From NCBI GenBank assembly GCA_021814695.1, contig JAKAHY010000008.1, positions 1 to 34,339 of the forward strand: a DNA stretch of 34,339 nucleotides, in the 5' to 3' direction. This stretch comes from a bacterium (lineage in GTDB: Bacteria; Patescibacteriota; Minisyncoccia; UBA6257; JAGOQP01). Each line of letters opens with the position of its first letter. Within the stretch, counting starts at the first letter, position 1. Position numbers and translations under genes: made by a program. This document shows, one piece after another, positions 1-6,625 of the stretch. A model generated the notes under the pieces. The model worked only from the letters and a program-made list of their open reading frames with translations. It made no database searches and had not been told where the DNA came from.

Positions 1-367
1 CGATCGCTCCCAGCATCATAAATACATAAAAATACATCATTCCAAATACGCCCTCGGCCCGCTCAACGTCTCCAAAAAACGCCCGAAAAGTATCTAAAGC
101 AAATACCGAACTGATTATAAATATCGCAAAGAAAGACAGGGTAAATATCGTTATCGGGTTTTTTATTATTTTTTTGAAGCGCGCATATTGTTCTTTTCTG
201 AACTGGTCGGAAAAAAACAGATATGAAGCGTAAAGGATGGCAGCAATTGAAACCGCCAGCCGGACCAACATAGTTTTTCCGGTTATGTACGGAAAATAAA
301 CCGAAGAGTCGACTATAAGAGGCGTGAAGGCTAATAAATACAAAAGCCATTTGATCGCTGTTTTCAT
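1..367 (-). CDS. O-antigen ligase family membrane protein, N-terminal part (runs off the window)
   Basis: The minus strand reads openly from an ATG at 365-367 to the window edge, giving about 122 residues. It begins MKTAIKWLLYLLAFTPLIVD and has hydrophobic segments at about residues 5-20, 35-52 and 75-93. A later stretch reads AFFGDVERAEGVFGMMYF. That F-G-(N/D)-x-E-R-x-E-G pattern after the first membrane helices is typical, as I recall, of the O-antigen ligase/polymerase (Wzy/WaaL-like) family common in CPR genomes. These proteins polymerise or attach surface glycans in the cytoplasmic membrane. The catalytic loop is outside the window, so the family call rests on the N-terminus only. A competing frame at 63-443 on the same strand shows no comparable membrane-protein pattern. 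Confidence 0.6.
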   Translation of the reverse strand, partial: MKTAIKWLLYLLAFTPLIVDSSVYFPYITGKTMLVRLAVSIAAILYASYLFFSDQFRKEQYARFKKIIKNPITIFTLSFFAIFIISSVFALDTFRAFFGDVERAEGVFGMMYFYVFMMLGAI

Positions 368-438
368 ATGGACAAATGATATTACAAAAGAGAGTCTCTA
401 TCAAATAGCGATTACTTGTCATCCTAGCGCTTTTTCTT

Positions 439-512
439 GTCATTCTGGATTAAATCCAGAATCCAGGATTATATCTTTTGACTCTGGATCCTGAATCAAG
501 TTCAGGATGACA
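439..512. repeat. Composite inverted-repeat element (TGTCAT...ATGACA)
   Basis: The element is bounded by TGTCAT (439) and ATGACA (ending 512). It contains two hairpins: ATTCTGGAT/ATCCAGAAT (442-450 and 454-462, perfect 9 bp) and TCCTGAA/TTCAGGA (489-495 and 501-507). Elements of the type 'TGTCATTCTGGA ... CCAGAATGACA' are dispersed repeats in many bacterial genomes. The rest of the 368-738 spacer is another repeat cluster plus a terminator; I see no gene in it. Confidence 0.6.
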
Positions 513-544
513 GAGGGAGATTAGAATGACAGAAGTATTTTATT

Positions 545-680
545 CCTCCTTTGTTAAAGGAGGTGGCGAGTCAACGAGCCGGAGGATTTGTATTGATAAA
601 TCCCTCCCTGCTTTACAGCAGTACTCCCTTTAGAAAAGGGAGAATAAATCCCCCCGCCCCCTTTAGAAAAGAGAGAATAA
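545..680. repeat. Cluster of CCTCCTTT/AAAGGAGG-type hairpin repeats
   Basis: Three related units occur in a row: CCTCCTTT GTT AAAGGAGG (545-563), CTCCCTTT AGA AAAGGGAG (624-642), and a decayed copy at about 655-675 that keeps CTTTAGAAAAG followed by GAGAATAA. The second and third units share the direct repeat CTTTAGAAAAG(G/A)GAGAATA. They look like small dispersed palindromic repeats. A short open frame across them is a by-product. Confidence 0.5.
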
Positions 681-683
681 TAC

Positions 684-717
684 AAACAAAAAACTCCCCG
701 AAGGGAGTTTTTTGTTT
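684..717. terminator. Bidirectional rho-independent terminator
   Basis: This is a perfect 15-bp stem (684-698 with 703-717) around a CGAA loop. It has an A-tract on one side and a T-tract on the other, so it can work in either direction. It lies about 20 bp after the stop codon of the 1098-aa surface protein gene on the minus strand. Confidence 0.85.
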
Positions 718-738
718 ATGGCTTTCGCCATTACAACA

Positions 739-3700
739 TTACTGAACAATCACGACAGGGTTGGTAGAACCCGGAATCGCGTTGGTCGGCAAGTTGTATG
801 AAGCTGACGGAACCTGTCCGGAGACTTGTCCATCGCCCCATTTCCAGCTGGTCAGGTTGACCTGAGCAGTGATTGACGCTGTCGCGCTGGCTGGCTTGGT
901 CGTGAAGTTGTTCACGTCTGCGTAGACGTAAAGGGTCTTCGTCTGACCAGGAGTCAACGTTTCACCAGTCAACGCAAGCGTTGTGGTGACTCCGTCAACA
1001 GTGCTTGTCGCACCTGCCGAGCTAACAGTCAAACCGAGGCTCGGATCCCAAACTGAGATCGTGGTCGTGGTGTTTGACGTGCTGGCATTGCTGATTCTCA
1101 ATCCAAGGTCGATTGAAGAGAGCGAAGCTCCGTTGCCGCTTCCAGCGGTAAAGCTGTAAGCACCAACGAGGTAGTTGCTGTACGAACCACCGTAGGTAAC
1201 ACCGGAACCGGTAGCACCGTTCAAAGTCGTTCTAAGAGCAGTGAACGTCTTGCTAGCATCGGTTGATGTGACTGAAGCGGTTTGCGATGAAGCAACACCC
1301 TGGTAATCAACTTGGCTGATATTGACAGTGGCTGTCGGAGCGGTCGAAGTTGAAGTATAAACGCTGCTCAAATTGTTGTAGCTATTTGCATCAGCGATGA
1401 CATCAACGTAGACAGTTCCTCCAAGCGCAACCGGAATGTTAACTCCGGCCCATTCAAGTGAGTACGGAGAGGCTGTACCGGTAAGGTTAAGCGTTCCGCC
1501 GTACTGAGTTGAACCAACCATCAATTTGAAGTTGGTGAACAAACCGGTCAAGGTAGACGTCGATTTCAGCCAAACGTTGTTGACGTTGACAGCTTCGGAC
1601 GTGTTTCCAACTAACTGGTAGGTCGCCAATTTGATTCCGGTGGTACCCATACCAACCTGCGTAGCAGCTGGCATGTTGTATCCGGCATAGGAAAGCGTAC
1701 CTGCAGCAACAATGCTCGCGGTTTGGGAAGCAAGCGGGCTTCCAAGGCCAGTCACCGAAGTGATCGACTGATTGGTAGCTGTTGCAAGAGCCGAAACGCT
1801 CGACAAGCTAACTGCAGTTGACGTAGTAACAGACAAGCCAGTCTTGGCATCAGCATAGACGTCAAGAATGAGCTGTCCTCCGGCAGGAATCGTTATCGGT
1901 GCGCCGGCGCTGACTGTGAAGGATCCGCTGTTGACCGGAGTCGACTGGACGGAACCAATCACGGTTGAGCCGTTCTTAACCGTTACGTTCTGGAAGAGGG
2001 TAGCAGCATTGCTGCCGTAGTTGAAGCTGAAGTTTGACACCTGCACCGCTGAAGCGGCACCGGCAGTCAAAGTGAATGAACCAACTTTAGCTGCGAGCTG
2101 TCCTGATACAACGTTCATATTTGACACACCGCTGTTTAAGGCAGCCGTCAAAAGCGCAGTTGAAGCGCTCAAAGCATTACCATTGCTAGCCAATGTTCCG
2201 GATGTCGGAATTGCCACCAATGAGGTGTATCCTTGTCCGCTAACAGCCGTCACTCCACCAGTCAAAGTACCGGTCGCTGTTGAAGCGATATCGGCAATGA
2301 TTGATACGACGCGAGTCGTGTTGGCGGGGATCAGGTAGTTAAGGTTGGTGTAAGCAGTCTGGTTACCAAGCGCCGAAAGGGTCGCAAAGGTAGTACCAAT
2401 CTGCGTTCCCTGGTCATCAACCGCTTTAAGGTTGGTGATCTGGCTAGCAGCTAATCCGTTAGCACCAGTCTGGACCAATGTTAAGTTGGTGACTCTGACA
2501 GCTTCTCCAGCTGAGGCAAAGTCAATCTTAGCAATCGTCTGGTTGGTACCTCCGGGCAACAAGTAGTTTACCGGTGACGCTGAGTCACGAGTCAAAGTCA
2601 AAGTTCCCTGCTGAACGTTGACATAAGCCATGTTCATCGGGAAAGCCGTGTTTCCAGTCTGCGTCGGCAAAATGCCGATGTTGAACATCAAGTCCTGCGC
2701 AACGATATCATAGTTGTGCTGAACCGAGAACTGGAAGTAGCGGTTAACTCCGCCGTTAACATCAGTGTACAAGTAAAGCTGAGCAGTTTGTCCCGAGCTC
2801 AACTGAAGCGGGTTTGACGTAAGGTCAAATACCACTTGGCTACCCGAAACTACACCAGTGCCAAGCTGATTGGCTCCGTTGTAAAGGTAGATGTTGCCGA
2901 GGTCGGAAGTCTGCAAGCTGGCCGTCAAAGTGAAGGCAAGCGAGCGGAGCTGAACTGCCTGGTTGTTGGCCTGAACAGTGAACTGACCTGCCAAGAACTT
3001 TTGGGTTCCGGCATTAACAGTCAAAGCCGAGCCTGACGTGTTGTTTGCGGTTGAGCCGTTGGTAAGAGTGATTCCACCGAGGTTAGAAACGACGGCTGAA
3101 GTCATTATATTTCCGGCAACCGGGAACGAACCGGCCACAGTTGCTGAACCCGCGTTTATATCGGAAGCAGCATTAACTGAGAACTGATAAGTTCCTCCTC
3201 CGCTGGTTATGTTGGAGGACAAGCTCATAGCAAAGGTGATTTCTTTGGTCGTTCCGGCTTTAACCGTGAACAAACCGCTGGGACTGTTGAAGTTAATAAC
3301 TCCCTGGTTGATTCCCAAGTTAGTCGTAACAACATGGCTGCCATCCATAAGATAGACGTTAGTCAAATCCTGGTCGGAGCCCAATCCACCACGCTTTACA
3401 TTCAATGAAGAAACAGTTACATCGCTGGAACCGGCCGTGAAGTTAAGTCTCAACATCGGGACTGCTTCGGCTGCTCCTGCGGGTGACGTCGGGTTAACCG
3501 GAATGCTTGAAGCAGCCGGGTTGTCCGATGCCAATGAAACGCTCAATCCACCACCAACCGGGGTAACAACACCACCAGTTGATCCTCCGGTTGAACCACC
3601 GGTTGATCCGCCGCTAACAGGCGCTCCCATTGAAGCGATGTAGGCGCGGGTTTTAGGACCGAAATATCCTACTGAAGGAGTAACTCCCATGGCCGCTTGC

Positions 3701-4035
3701 CACTTCGCCAAGGCTGTCTTGGTCATAGGACCAAAGTAGCCAGTCGGAGCGGAAACACCAGTGAGGTATCCTCCGTTAATTAACATTTGCTGAAGGGCAG
3801 ATACGTCTTCTCCCTTACTTCCGAGGGTGAGGTCCTTGGTGTAGTTATAGGAAGATGAGACGGTCGTGCCACTGTTTGCAGTAAGCTGCGCTTTCAATGC
3901 ATTGATCTGAGCGAGCAAAGCCGCGATTTGGGCCTGCAAGTCAGAAGTGGTCTGCGCTTTTGCCGAAGGCAAAGCGACGACAACCATAGCGATTGCTAAC
4001 GCAACGACTGCAAATTTTTTAAATGCAGTACTCAT
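739..4035 (-). CDS. Secreted peptidoglycan-binding surface protein, 1098 aa, S-layer- or adhesin-like
   Basis: The N-terminus is a signal peptide (positive start, hydrophobic core, cleavage probably after PSAKA near residue 27). It is followed by a short coiled coil (SDLQAQIAALLAQINALKAQ, 31-50), then a peptidoglycan-binding (PG_binding_1) domain at about 65-135 containing DVSALQQMLINGGYL and two GYFGPxTxxA repeats. A Gly-Ser-Thr linker of GGST repeats follows at about 141-155. The remaining ~940 residues are Thr/Ser/Val/Asn-rich beta-sandwich modules. They recur with the pattern 'xEAVxVxNLxL ... NLxLxxGxxxIG', and cysteine appears absent. It is probably a wall-attached, highly expressed surface layer or adhesion protein. 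Codon use looks less AT-biased than in neighbours (impression, not calculated). The start has no clear Shine-Dalgarno sequence. An unusual 560-nt leader region lies upstream. The function of the long C-terminal part is unknown. Confidence 0.85.
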   Translation of the reverse strand: MSTAFKKFAVVALAIAMVVVALPSAKAQTTSDLQAQIAALLAQINALKAQLTANSGTTVSSSYNYTKDLTLGSKGEDVSALQQMLINGGYLTGVSAPTGYFGPMTKTALAKWQAAMGVTPSVGYFGPKTRAYIASMGAPVSGGSTGGSTGGSTGGVVTPVGGGLSVSLASDNPAASSIPVNPTSPAGAAEAVPMLRLNFTAGSSDVTVSSLNVKRGGLGSDQDLTNVYLMDGSHVVTTNLGINQGVINFNSPSGLFTVKAGTTKEITFAMSLSSNITSGGGTYQFSVNAASDINAGSATVAGSFPVAGNIMTSAVVSNLGGITLTNGSTANNTSGSALTVNAGTQKFLAGQFTVQANNQAVQLRSLAFTLTASLQTSDLGNIYLYNGANQLGTGVVSGSQVVFDLTSNPLQLSSGQTAQLYLYTDVNGGVNRYFQFSVQHNYDIVAQDLMFNIGILPTQTGNTAFPMNMAYVNVQQGTLTLTRDSASPVNYLLPGGTNQTIAKIDFASAGEAVRVTNLTLVQTGANGLAASQITNLKAVDDQGTQIGTTFATLSALGNQTAYTNLNYLIPANTTRVVSIIADIASTATGTLTGGVTAVSGQGYTSLVAIPTSGTLASNGNALSASTALLTAALNSGVSNMNVVSGQLAAKVGSFTLTAGAASAVQVSNFSFNYGSNAATLFQNVTVKNGSTVIGSVQSTPVNSGSFTVSAGAPITIPAGGQLILDVYADAKTGLSVTTSTAVSLSSVSALATATNQSITSVTGLGSPLASQTASIVAAGTLSYAGYNMPAATQVGMGTTGIKLATYQLVGNTSEAVNVNNVWLKSTSTLTGLFTNFKLMVGSTQYGGTLNLTGTASPYSLEWAGVNIPVALGGTVYVDVIADANSYNNLSSVYTSTSTAPTATVNISQVDYQGVASSQTASVTSTDASKTFTALRTTLNGATGSGVTYGGSYSNYLVGAYSFTAGSGNGASLSSIDLGLRISNASTSNTTTTISVWDPSLGLTVSSAGATSTVDGVTTTLALTGETLTPGQTKTLYVYADVNNFTTKPASATASITAQVNLTSWKWGDGQVSGQVPSASYNLPTNAIPGSTNPVVIVQ

Positions 4036-4195
4036 TTTACAGAATTAATAGGTAATCAATTTTATTTTTCGACAAAATTCAGATAATTTTTTGAGTTTCT
4101 GAAAGCCATCCTTTTATTATTATCGACCCGCTGCTTCATCGGTGAGGACGCATCAGCAAGCTAATAATCAGAACGACTCTTGTTATGAATTTAGG

Positions 4196-4462
4196 TACGG
4201 ATTAGTACCGATTAGACGGATTCATACGGATTTTTTATCCGTATCCGTATCAGTCCGTATTAATTTGTTCAATCCGTACAATTTCGTATTACTTTCTAAC
4301 GTTTGTGAGGCAACTTAAAACATTTTATCCGGTGCAACTTTGACTATCGTGCTTTCATTTGTTCGTGGGCCCGTAGGCCAATCATGACTGCTTTGCTTTT
4401 CGTATCTAATTGTTTTTTGTTCAATCCGTATCCATCCGTTTTGATCCGCATGAATCCGTATC
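4196..4462. repeat. Dispersed CGGAT/ATCCG repeats in the region upstream of the surface-protein gene
   Basis: Between 4196 and 4462 the 5-mer ATCCG or its complement CGGAT recurs about ten times, often as ATCCGTAT or TACGGATT. A 15-bp direct repeat TTTGTTCAATCCGTA occurs at 4264-4278 and 4416-4430. An inverted pair ATACGGAT/ATCCGTAT sits at about 4224-4243. No credible gene overlaps it. The 4036-4790 interval holds these repeats, a predicted RNA with promoter and terminator, and a nested hairpin; I see nothing else. Confidence 0.6.
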
Positions 4463-4463
4463 A

Positions 4464-4488
4464 AATAAAAAACTCACTTTTCAGTGAG
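4464..4488 (-). terminator. Rho-independent terminator of the leader/ncRNA
   Basis: On the minus strand the stem is CTCACT GAAA AGTGAG followed by TTTTTTATTT, a compact 6-bp stem with a GNRA-type tetraloop and a T-tract. Its upstream arm overlaps a segment (4484-4491) that can pair instead with 4550-4557. It could therefore be a regulated terminator as well as the end of a small RNA. Confidence 0.75.
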
Positions 4489-4596
4489 GCGCTCTAAACA
4501 CAACTCGCACTAGCTACTATAAATAGTGACTAGTTAAGAGGAGTAGTTCCGCCTCACCCCCCGCTTCATTGCAGGGGACAGAACTTATTCAGTTAT
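4464..4596 (-). ncRNA. Predicted structured RNA (about 130 nt) or transcription attenuator, unidentified
   Basis: The minus strand has a good sigma70-type promoter (4603-4632) and a terminator at 4464-4488, so a transcript of about 130 nt is expected. It contains a hairpin CCCC(U)GC AAUGAA GCGGGG near its 5' end. A long-range 8-bp helix GUGAGGCG (4557-4550) with CGCCUCAC (4491-4484) encloses a hairpin ACUAG-UC-ACUAU / AUAGU-AG-CUAGU (4510-4535). The long-range helix and the terminator stem share bases and exclude each other. I checked by eye for 4.5S, RNase P and tmRNA signatures and did not find them. It may be an independent small RNA or a leader controlling the surface-protein gene about 430 bp downstream. 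Confidence 0.5.
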
Positions 4597-4602
4597 ATTT
4601 CC

Positions 4603-4632
4603 AGTATACACGCTCCCCATAAAATAAGTCAA
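4603..4632 (-). promoter_or_regulatory. Sigma70-type promoter of the predicted RNA
   Basis: On the minus strand TTGACT (4632-4627) is followed after 18 bp by TATACT (4608-4603). Initiation is expected near 4596. The -35 box touches the left arm of the nested hairpin at 4632-4699. Confidence 0.65.
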
Positions 4633-4699
4633 TCCCGCACCTTTTTCCCGCTTGGGCCTCTGCCCAATATTTGAAAAATGCGGGCAAAAGGTGCGGGAT
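4632..4699. repeat. Nested inverted repeat (cruciform-like element)
   Basis: Two 20-nt arms (4632-4651 and 4680-4699, both based on ATCCCGCACCTTTT plus CCCGC) are complementary with a single mismatch. Inside them is a second perfect stem TTGGGC/GCCCAA (4652-4657 and 4662-4667). The whole folds into one long hairpin with an extra internal stem-loop. There is no T-tract, so it is not a plain terminator. It could be a small palindromic repeat or a protein-binding element next to the promoter. Confidence 0.65.
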
Positions 4700-4766
4700 C
4701 AAGAAAAAGACCTATCTTTGGGAGTTCAAATTAATTAAACGAGGTAGAAGCAAGATTGTTACATCA

Positions 4767-4789
4767 AAAAAGGCCTAGCTAGCCTTTTT
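4767..4789 (-). terminator. Terminator after the winged-helix protein gene
   Basis: The stem AAAAAGGC (4767-4774) with GCCTTTTT (4782-4789) lies directly after the stop codon of the minus-strand gene ending at 4791. On that strand it is followed by T-rich sequence. Confidence 0.75.
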
Positions 4790-4790
4790 A

Positions 4791-5726
4791 TTACTTTTTA
4801 AGCCTAAAGAAGGAATTGGGGCCACCGGTCCCTATCCGCTCTATAATACCCTTATCAACAAGCCTTTGGACGTCGTACCGGATGGTCCTTTCGCTGATTC
4901 CCGGCATGGATTGGATAACGTCTTTTATATGGCAGAGCGTCCGTTTGGAAAGAATCTTCACCAAAATCTCATTTCTCTCTTTAAAACCTATAGACGCCTC
5001 AAATCGGTTATTTCCGGGTGTTTTTGGCTGACTATCGGCCGACTGGCTCTTATTTTCATTCAGTTGAGCACTTGCCGGACTTTCTTGCCGGACTATTTCT
5101 TTGGATTTAGCATCCCTTGCCGGACTTTGATTTTGGCTGGGAGCCGGAGCATAAAATATCTCTTTTTTCTCAAAAACAGCTGCCGATTGAACCTCAGCTA
5201 TTGGAGTGGGGTTTGTTTTTGAAAATTGTTGAGGCTTGTCCTTGCCGGACTCTTGCCGGACTTGCTTGTTAACCTCCGGAACGTCTTTGGCTTCTTGGTT
5301 TAGAGGAGCCGAACCATCTGCCGGCTGTGATTTGTTTAGGGAATCGCTTATTGATCTGATTATCTCCGAAATCCTCATCGGCGGACGGGAAAATGACTCC
5401 TCTATATTTGGAGCGGTTTCGGGATTTTTTGCCGATTCAATCATCCGCATCTTGCAGTCATTGAGTTCCAATATCGCCGAACGCAAATTCCCTATTTCCC
5501 GAAGGATAACCGAGGAGTTGACCTTATTGATGTCTTTTACCTGAGCGCCAAGCCGAACCATTTCCTCAAGCCCGTCTAAAGACGCCAAATCTTTGGAAGC
5601 CAGGTAATCCACAGCCTTGTCCTCCAGGACCTGTTTTATTTTGAGGCGGGTGGCGTGTTCAGCAACGCGAAATACGGCCCACACGACCTCAAACGATCTT
5701 TGAACGAAAAATTCCTGGCTGAACAT
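4791..5726 (-). CDS. Winged-helix (DeoR-like) domain protein, 311 aa, unknown role
   Basis: The C-terminal ~65 residues (about 246-311, including RTLCHIKDVIQSMPGISERT and IRYDVQRLVDKGIIERIG) form a winged-helix DNA-binding domain resembling DeoR/MarR-type regulators. Residues 1-100 are helical, rich in charged residues and Leu/Ile. Residues 115-240 are a low-complexity linker rich in Gln, Ser, Pro, Lys and Asn. It is probably a cytoplasmic DNA-binding protein; what it controls is not visible. The linker DNA carries five copies of one 10-mer read in three different frames (see the repeat entry). A promoter sits just upstream (5737-5765), leaving only a few bases of leader. A terminator follows at once, so the gene is monocistronic. 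Confidence 0.7.
   Translation of the reverse strand: MFSQEFFVQRSFEVVWAVFRVAEHATRLKIKQVLEDKAVDYLASKDLASLDGLEEMVRLGAQVKDINKVNSSVILREIGNLRSAILELNDCKMRMIESAKNPETAPNIEESFSRPPMRISEIIRSISDSLNKSQPADGSAPLNQEAKDVPEVNKQVRQESGKDKPQQFSKTNPTPIAEVQSAAVFEKKEIFYAPAPSQNQSPARDAKSKEIVRQESPASAQLNENKSQSADSQPKTPGNNRFEASIGFKERNEILVKILSKRTLCHIKDVIQSMPGISERTIRYDVQRLVDKGIIERIGTGGPNSFFRLKK
5072..5262. repeat. Five copies of the 10-mer TTGCCGGACT inside the winged-helix gene
   Basis: Exact copies lie at 5072-5081, 5085-5094, 5117-5126, 5242-5251 and 5253-5262. Relative to the gene's frame they encode SPA (copies 1 and 3), VRQ (copies 2 and 5) and SGK (copy 4). All three reading frames are therefore used, so the conserved unit is the DNA word and not a peptide. 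Confidence 0.75.
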
Positions 5727-5736
5727 GTTGGTCTAA

Positions 5737-5765
5737 ATCTAAATCATTGATTGCCGCCGTGTCAA
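5737..5765 (-). promoter_or_regulatory. Promoter of the winged-helix protein gene
   Basis: Minus-strand TTGACA (5765-5760) is followed after 17 bp by TTAGAT (5742-5737). Initiation near 5730 would leave a nearly leaderless mRNA for the ATG at 5726. The -35 box is perfect and the -10 box is weaker. Confidence 0.5.
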
Positions 5766-5795
5766 TCTTTTCTTTTTTGATATTCCCTTTTTCCT

Positions 5796-5837
5796 TTTGT
5801 CCAGGTTATTTCACGATCGTGAAATAACCTGGACAAA
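5796..5837. repeat. 42-bp perfect palindrome, copy 1 of the family
   Basis: The left half-arm is TTTGTCCAGGTTATTTCACG followed by A, and the right half is its exact complement around a central CGATCG (5814-5819 region). The 38-bp core starting TGTCCAGG is identical to copies 2 and 3. This copy stands alone in the divergent region between the winged-helix gene (minus) and the 195-aa membrane protein (plus). There is no T-tract, so it is not a typical terminator. Confidence 0.95.
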
Positions 5838-5989
5838 GTACTTATCCACACAAATCAAAAGAAATCCAATGCCATGATTGTTATAATTAAATTAATCAGA
5901 TAAATCTCAGAAAATGACCTCACTTATAACAAAAATAAGTTGTGCCGTAATTTCATCCGAAATATCTATCACACAGACTTTTTAACCAC

Positions 5990-6016
5990 CCACCGTCCCG
6001 TCCGACGGTGGTTTTA
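5990..6016 (+). terminator. Terminator-like hairpin ahead of the 195-aa gene
   Basis: CCACCGTC (5990-5997) pairs with GACGGTGG (6004-6011) around a CCGTCC loop and is followed by TTTTATTATT. It lies upstream of the next plus-strand start, so it either ends a short transcript begun in 5840-5985 or attenuates the downstream pair. A TATAAT at 5882-5887 has no good -35 partner. I see no gene in 5838-5985. Confidence 0.6.
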
Positions 6017-6037
6017 TTATTAATATTCATTTTGCAC

Positions 6038-6625
6038 ATGGACGATATCTCAGGCTATAAAATTAAAGACGATTCCGAGGACAACTCCCCCGACTCTCTT
6101 CCGCCAAAGATGAATAAAAAACGCTTATTTAAATTTACCCTTATTTTTGTCGGGATTATGATTTTGATCGGAGGTGGATATCTGGTTTGGAATAATTATC
6201 TAAGCCCATCGGCTCAATTTGCCCGCAGGGCGGCTGCAAACTATCAAAAATACCTCGACCAGCAGAGCAAGTACGAAGCGGCGATGACTGCTGATGCTTA
6301 TGGCGGCCAAACTCCGGAAGAGACCATATCTATGTTCAAAGAGGCTCTTATAAAAAAGGACGTTGAATTGGCCAGTAATTATTTTTTGCTGGACGAAGAC
6401 GGAGAAAAGAATCCGTTGATAAAACAAAATCTGCAGAAACTTTTTGACAACAACCAGATACAAAAAGTGCTTGATGTAATAAATAATTTAAAACCATCAC
6501 AGCGTGACACCGGAGATGGCGGGTTAAAAGAATTTGTAGTCTTGACCCAACAAGGATTTGTAGACTATTCAATGACATTAAAACTCAATAAATACTCAAA
6601 CGTATGGAAAATAGAAAGTTTGTAA
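6038..6625 (+). CDS. Small single-pass membrane protein of unknown function, 195 aa
   Basis: I chose the ATG at 6038. A GTG at 6008 is in frame but lies inside the terminator-like hairpin. The protein has an acidic cytoplasmic head, one membrane helix (about residues 33-52, FTLIFVGIMILIGGGYLVWN), then a ~140-residue outer part. This contains TPEETISMFKEALIKKDVEL and a beta-rich end (FVDYSMTLKLNKYSNVWKIE). It resembles the small NTF2- or Cystatin-like membrane proteins of CPR genomes, but I cannot name a family. Its end overlaps the next gene by 22 nt, so the two are probably co-translated and may act together at the cell surface. Confidence 0.7.
   Translation: MDDISGYKIKDDSEDNSPDSLPPKMNKKRLFKFTLIFVGIMILIGGGYLVWNNYLSPSAQFARRAAANYQKYLDQQSKYEAAMTADAYGGQTPEETISMFKEALIKKDVELASNYFLLDEDGEKNPLIKQNLQKLFDNNQIQKVLDVINNLKPSQRDTGDGGLKEFVVLTQQGFVDYSMTLKLNKYSNVWKIESL

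Noticed and set aside
63-443. Open frame of 126 codons on the minus strand near the window start
   Set aside because: The neighbouring frame encodes a clean membrane protein with the FGDVERAEG motif; this one extends into the repeat spacer.
551-745. Open frame of 64 codons on the plus strand
   Set aside because: It lies wholly in palindromic repeats and a terminator.
4464-4596. The predicted RNA as 4.5S RNA, RNase P RNA or tmRNA
   Set aside because: I looked for the GGAAGCAGCC-type SRP loop, the GAGGAAAGUCC RNase P core and a tRNA-like 3' end and found none on this strand.
5072-5262. Repeated 10-mers as a CRISPR-like array
   Set aside because: Units are only 10 bp, spacing is irregular (3 to 115 bp), and they lie inside an intact coding frame.
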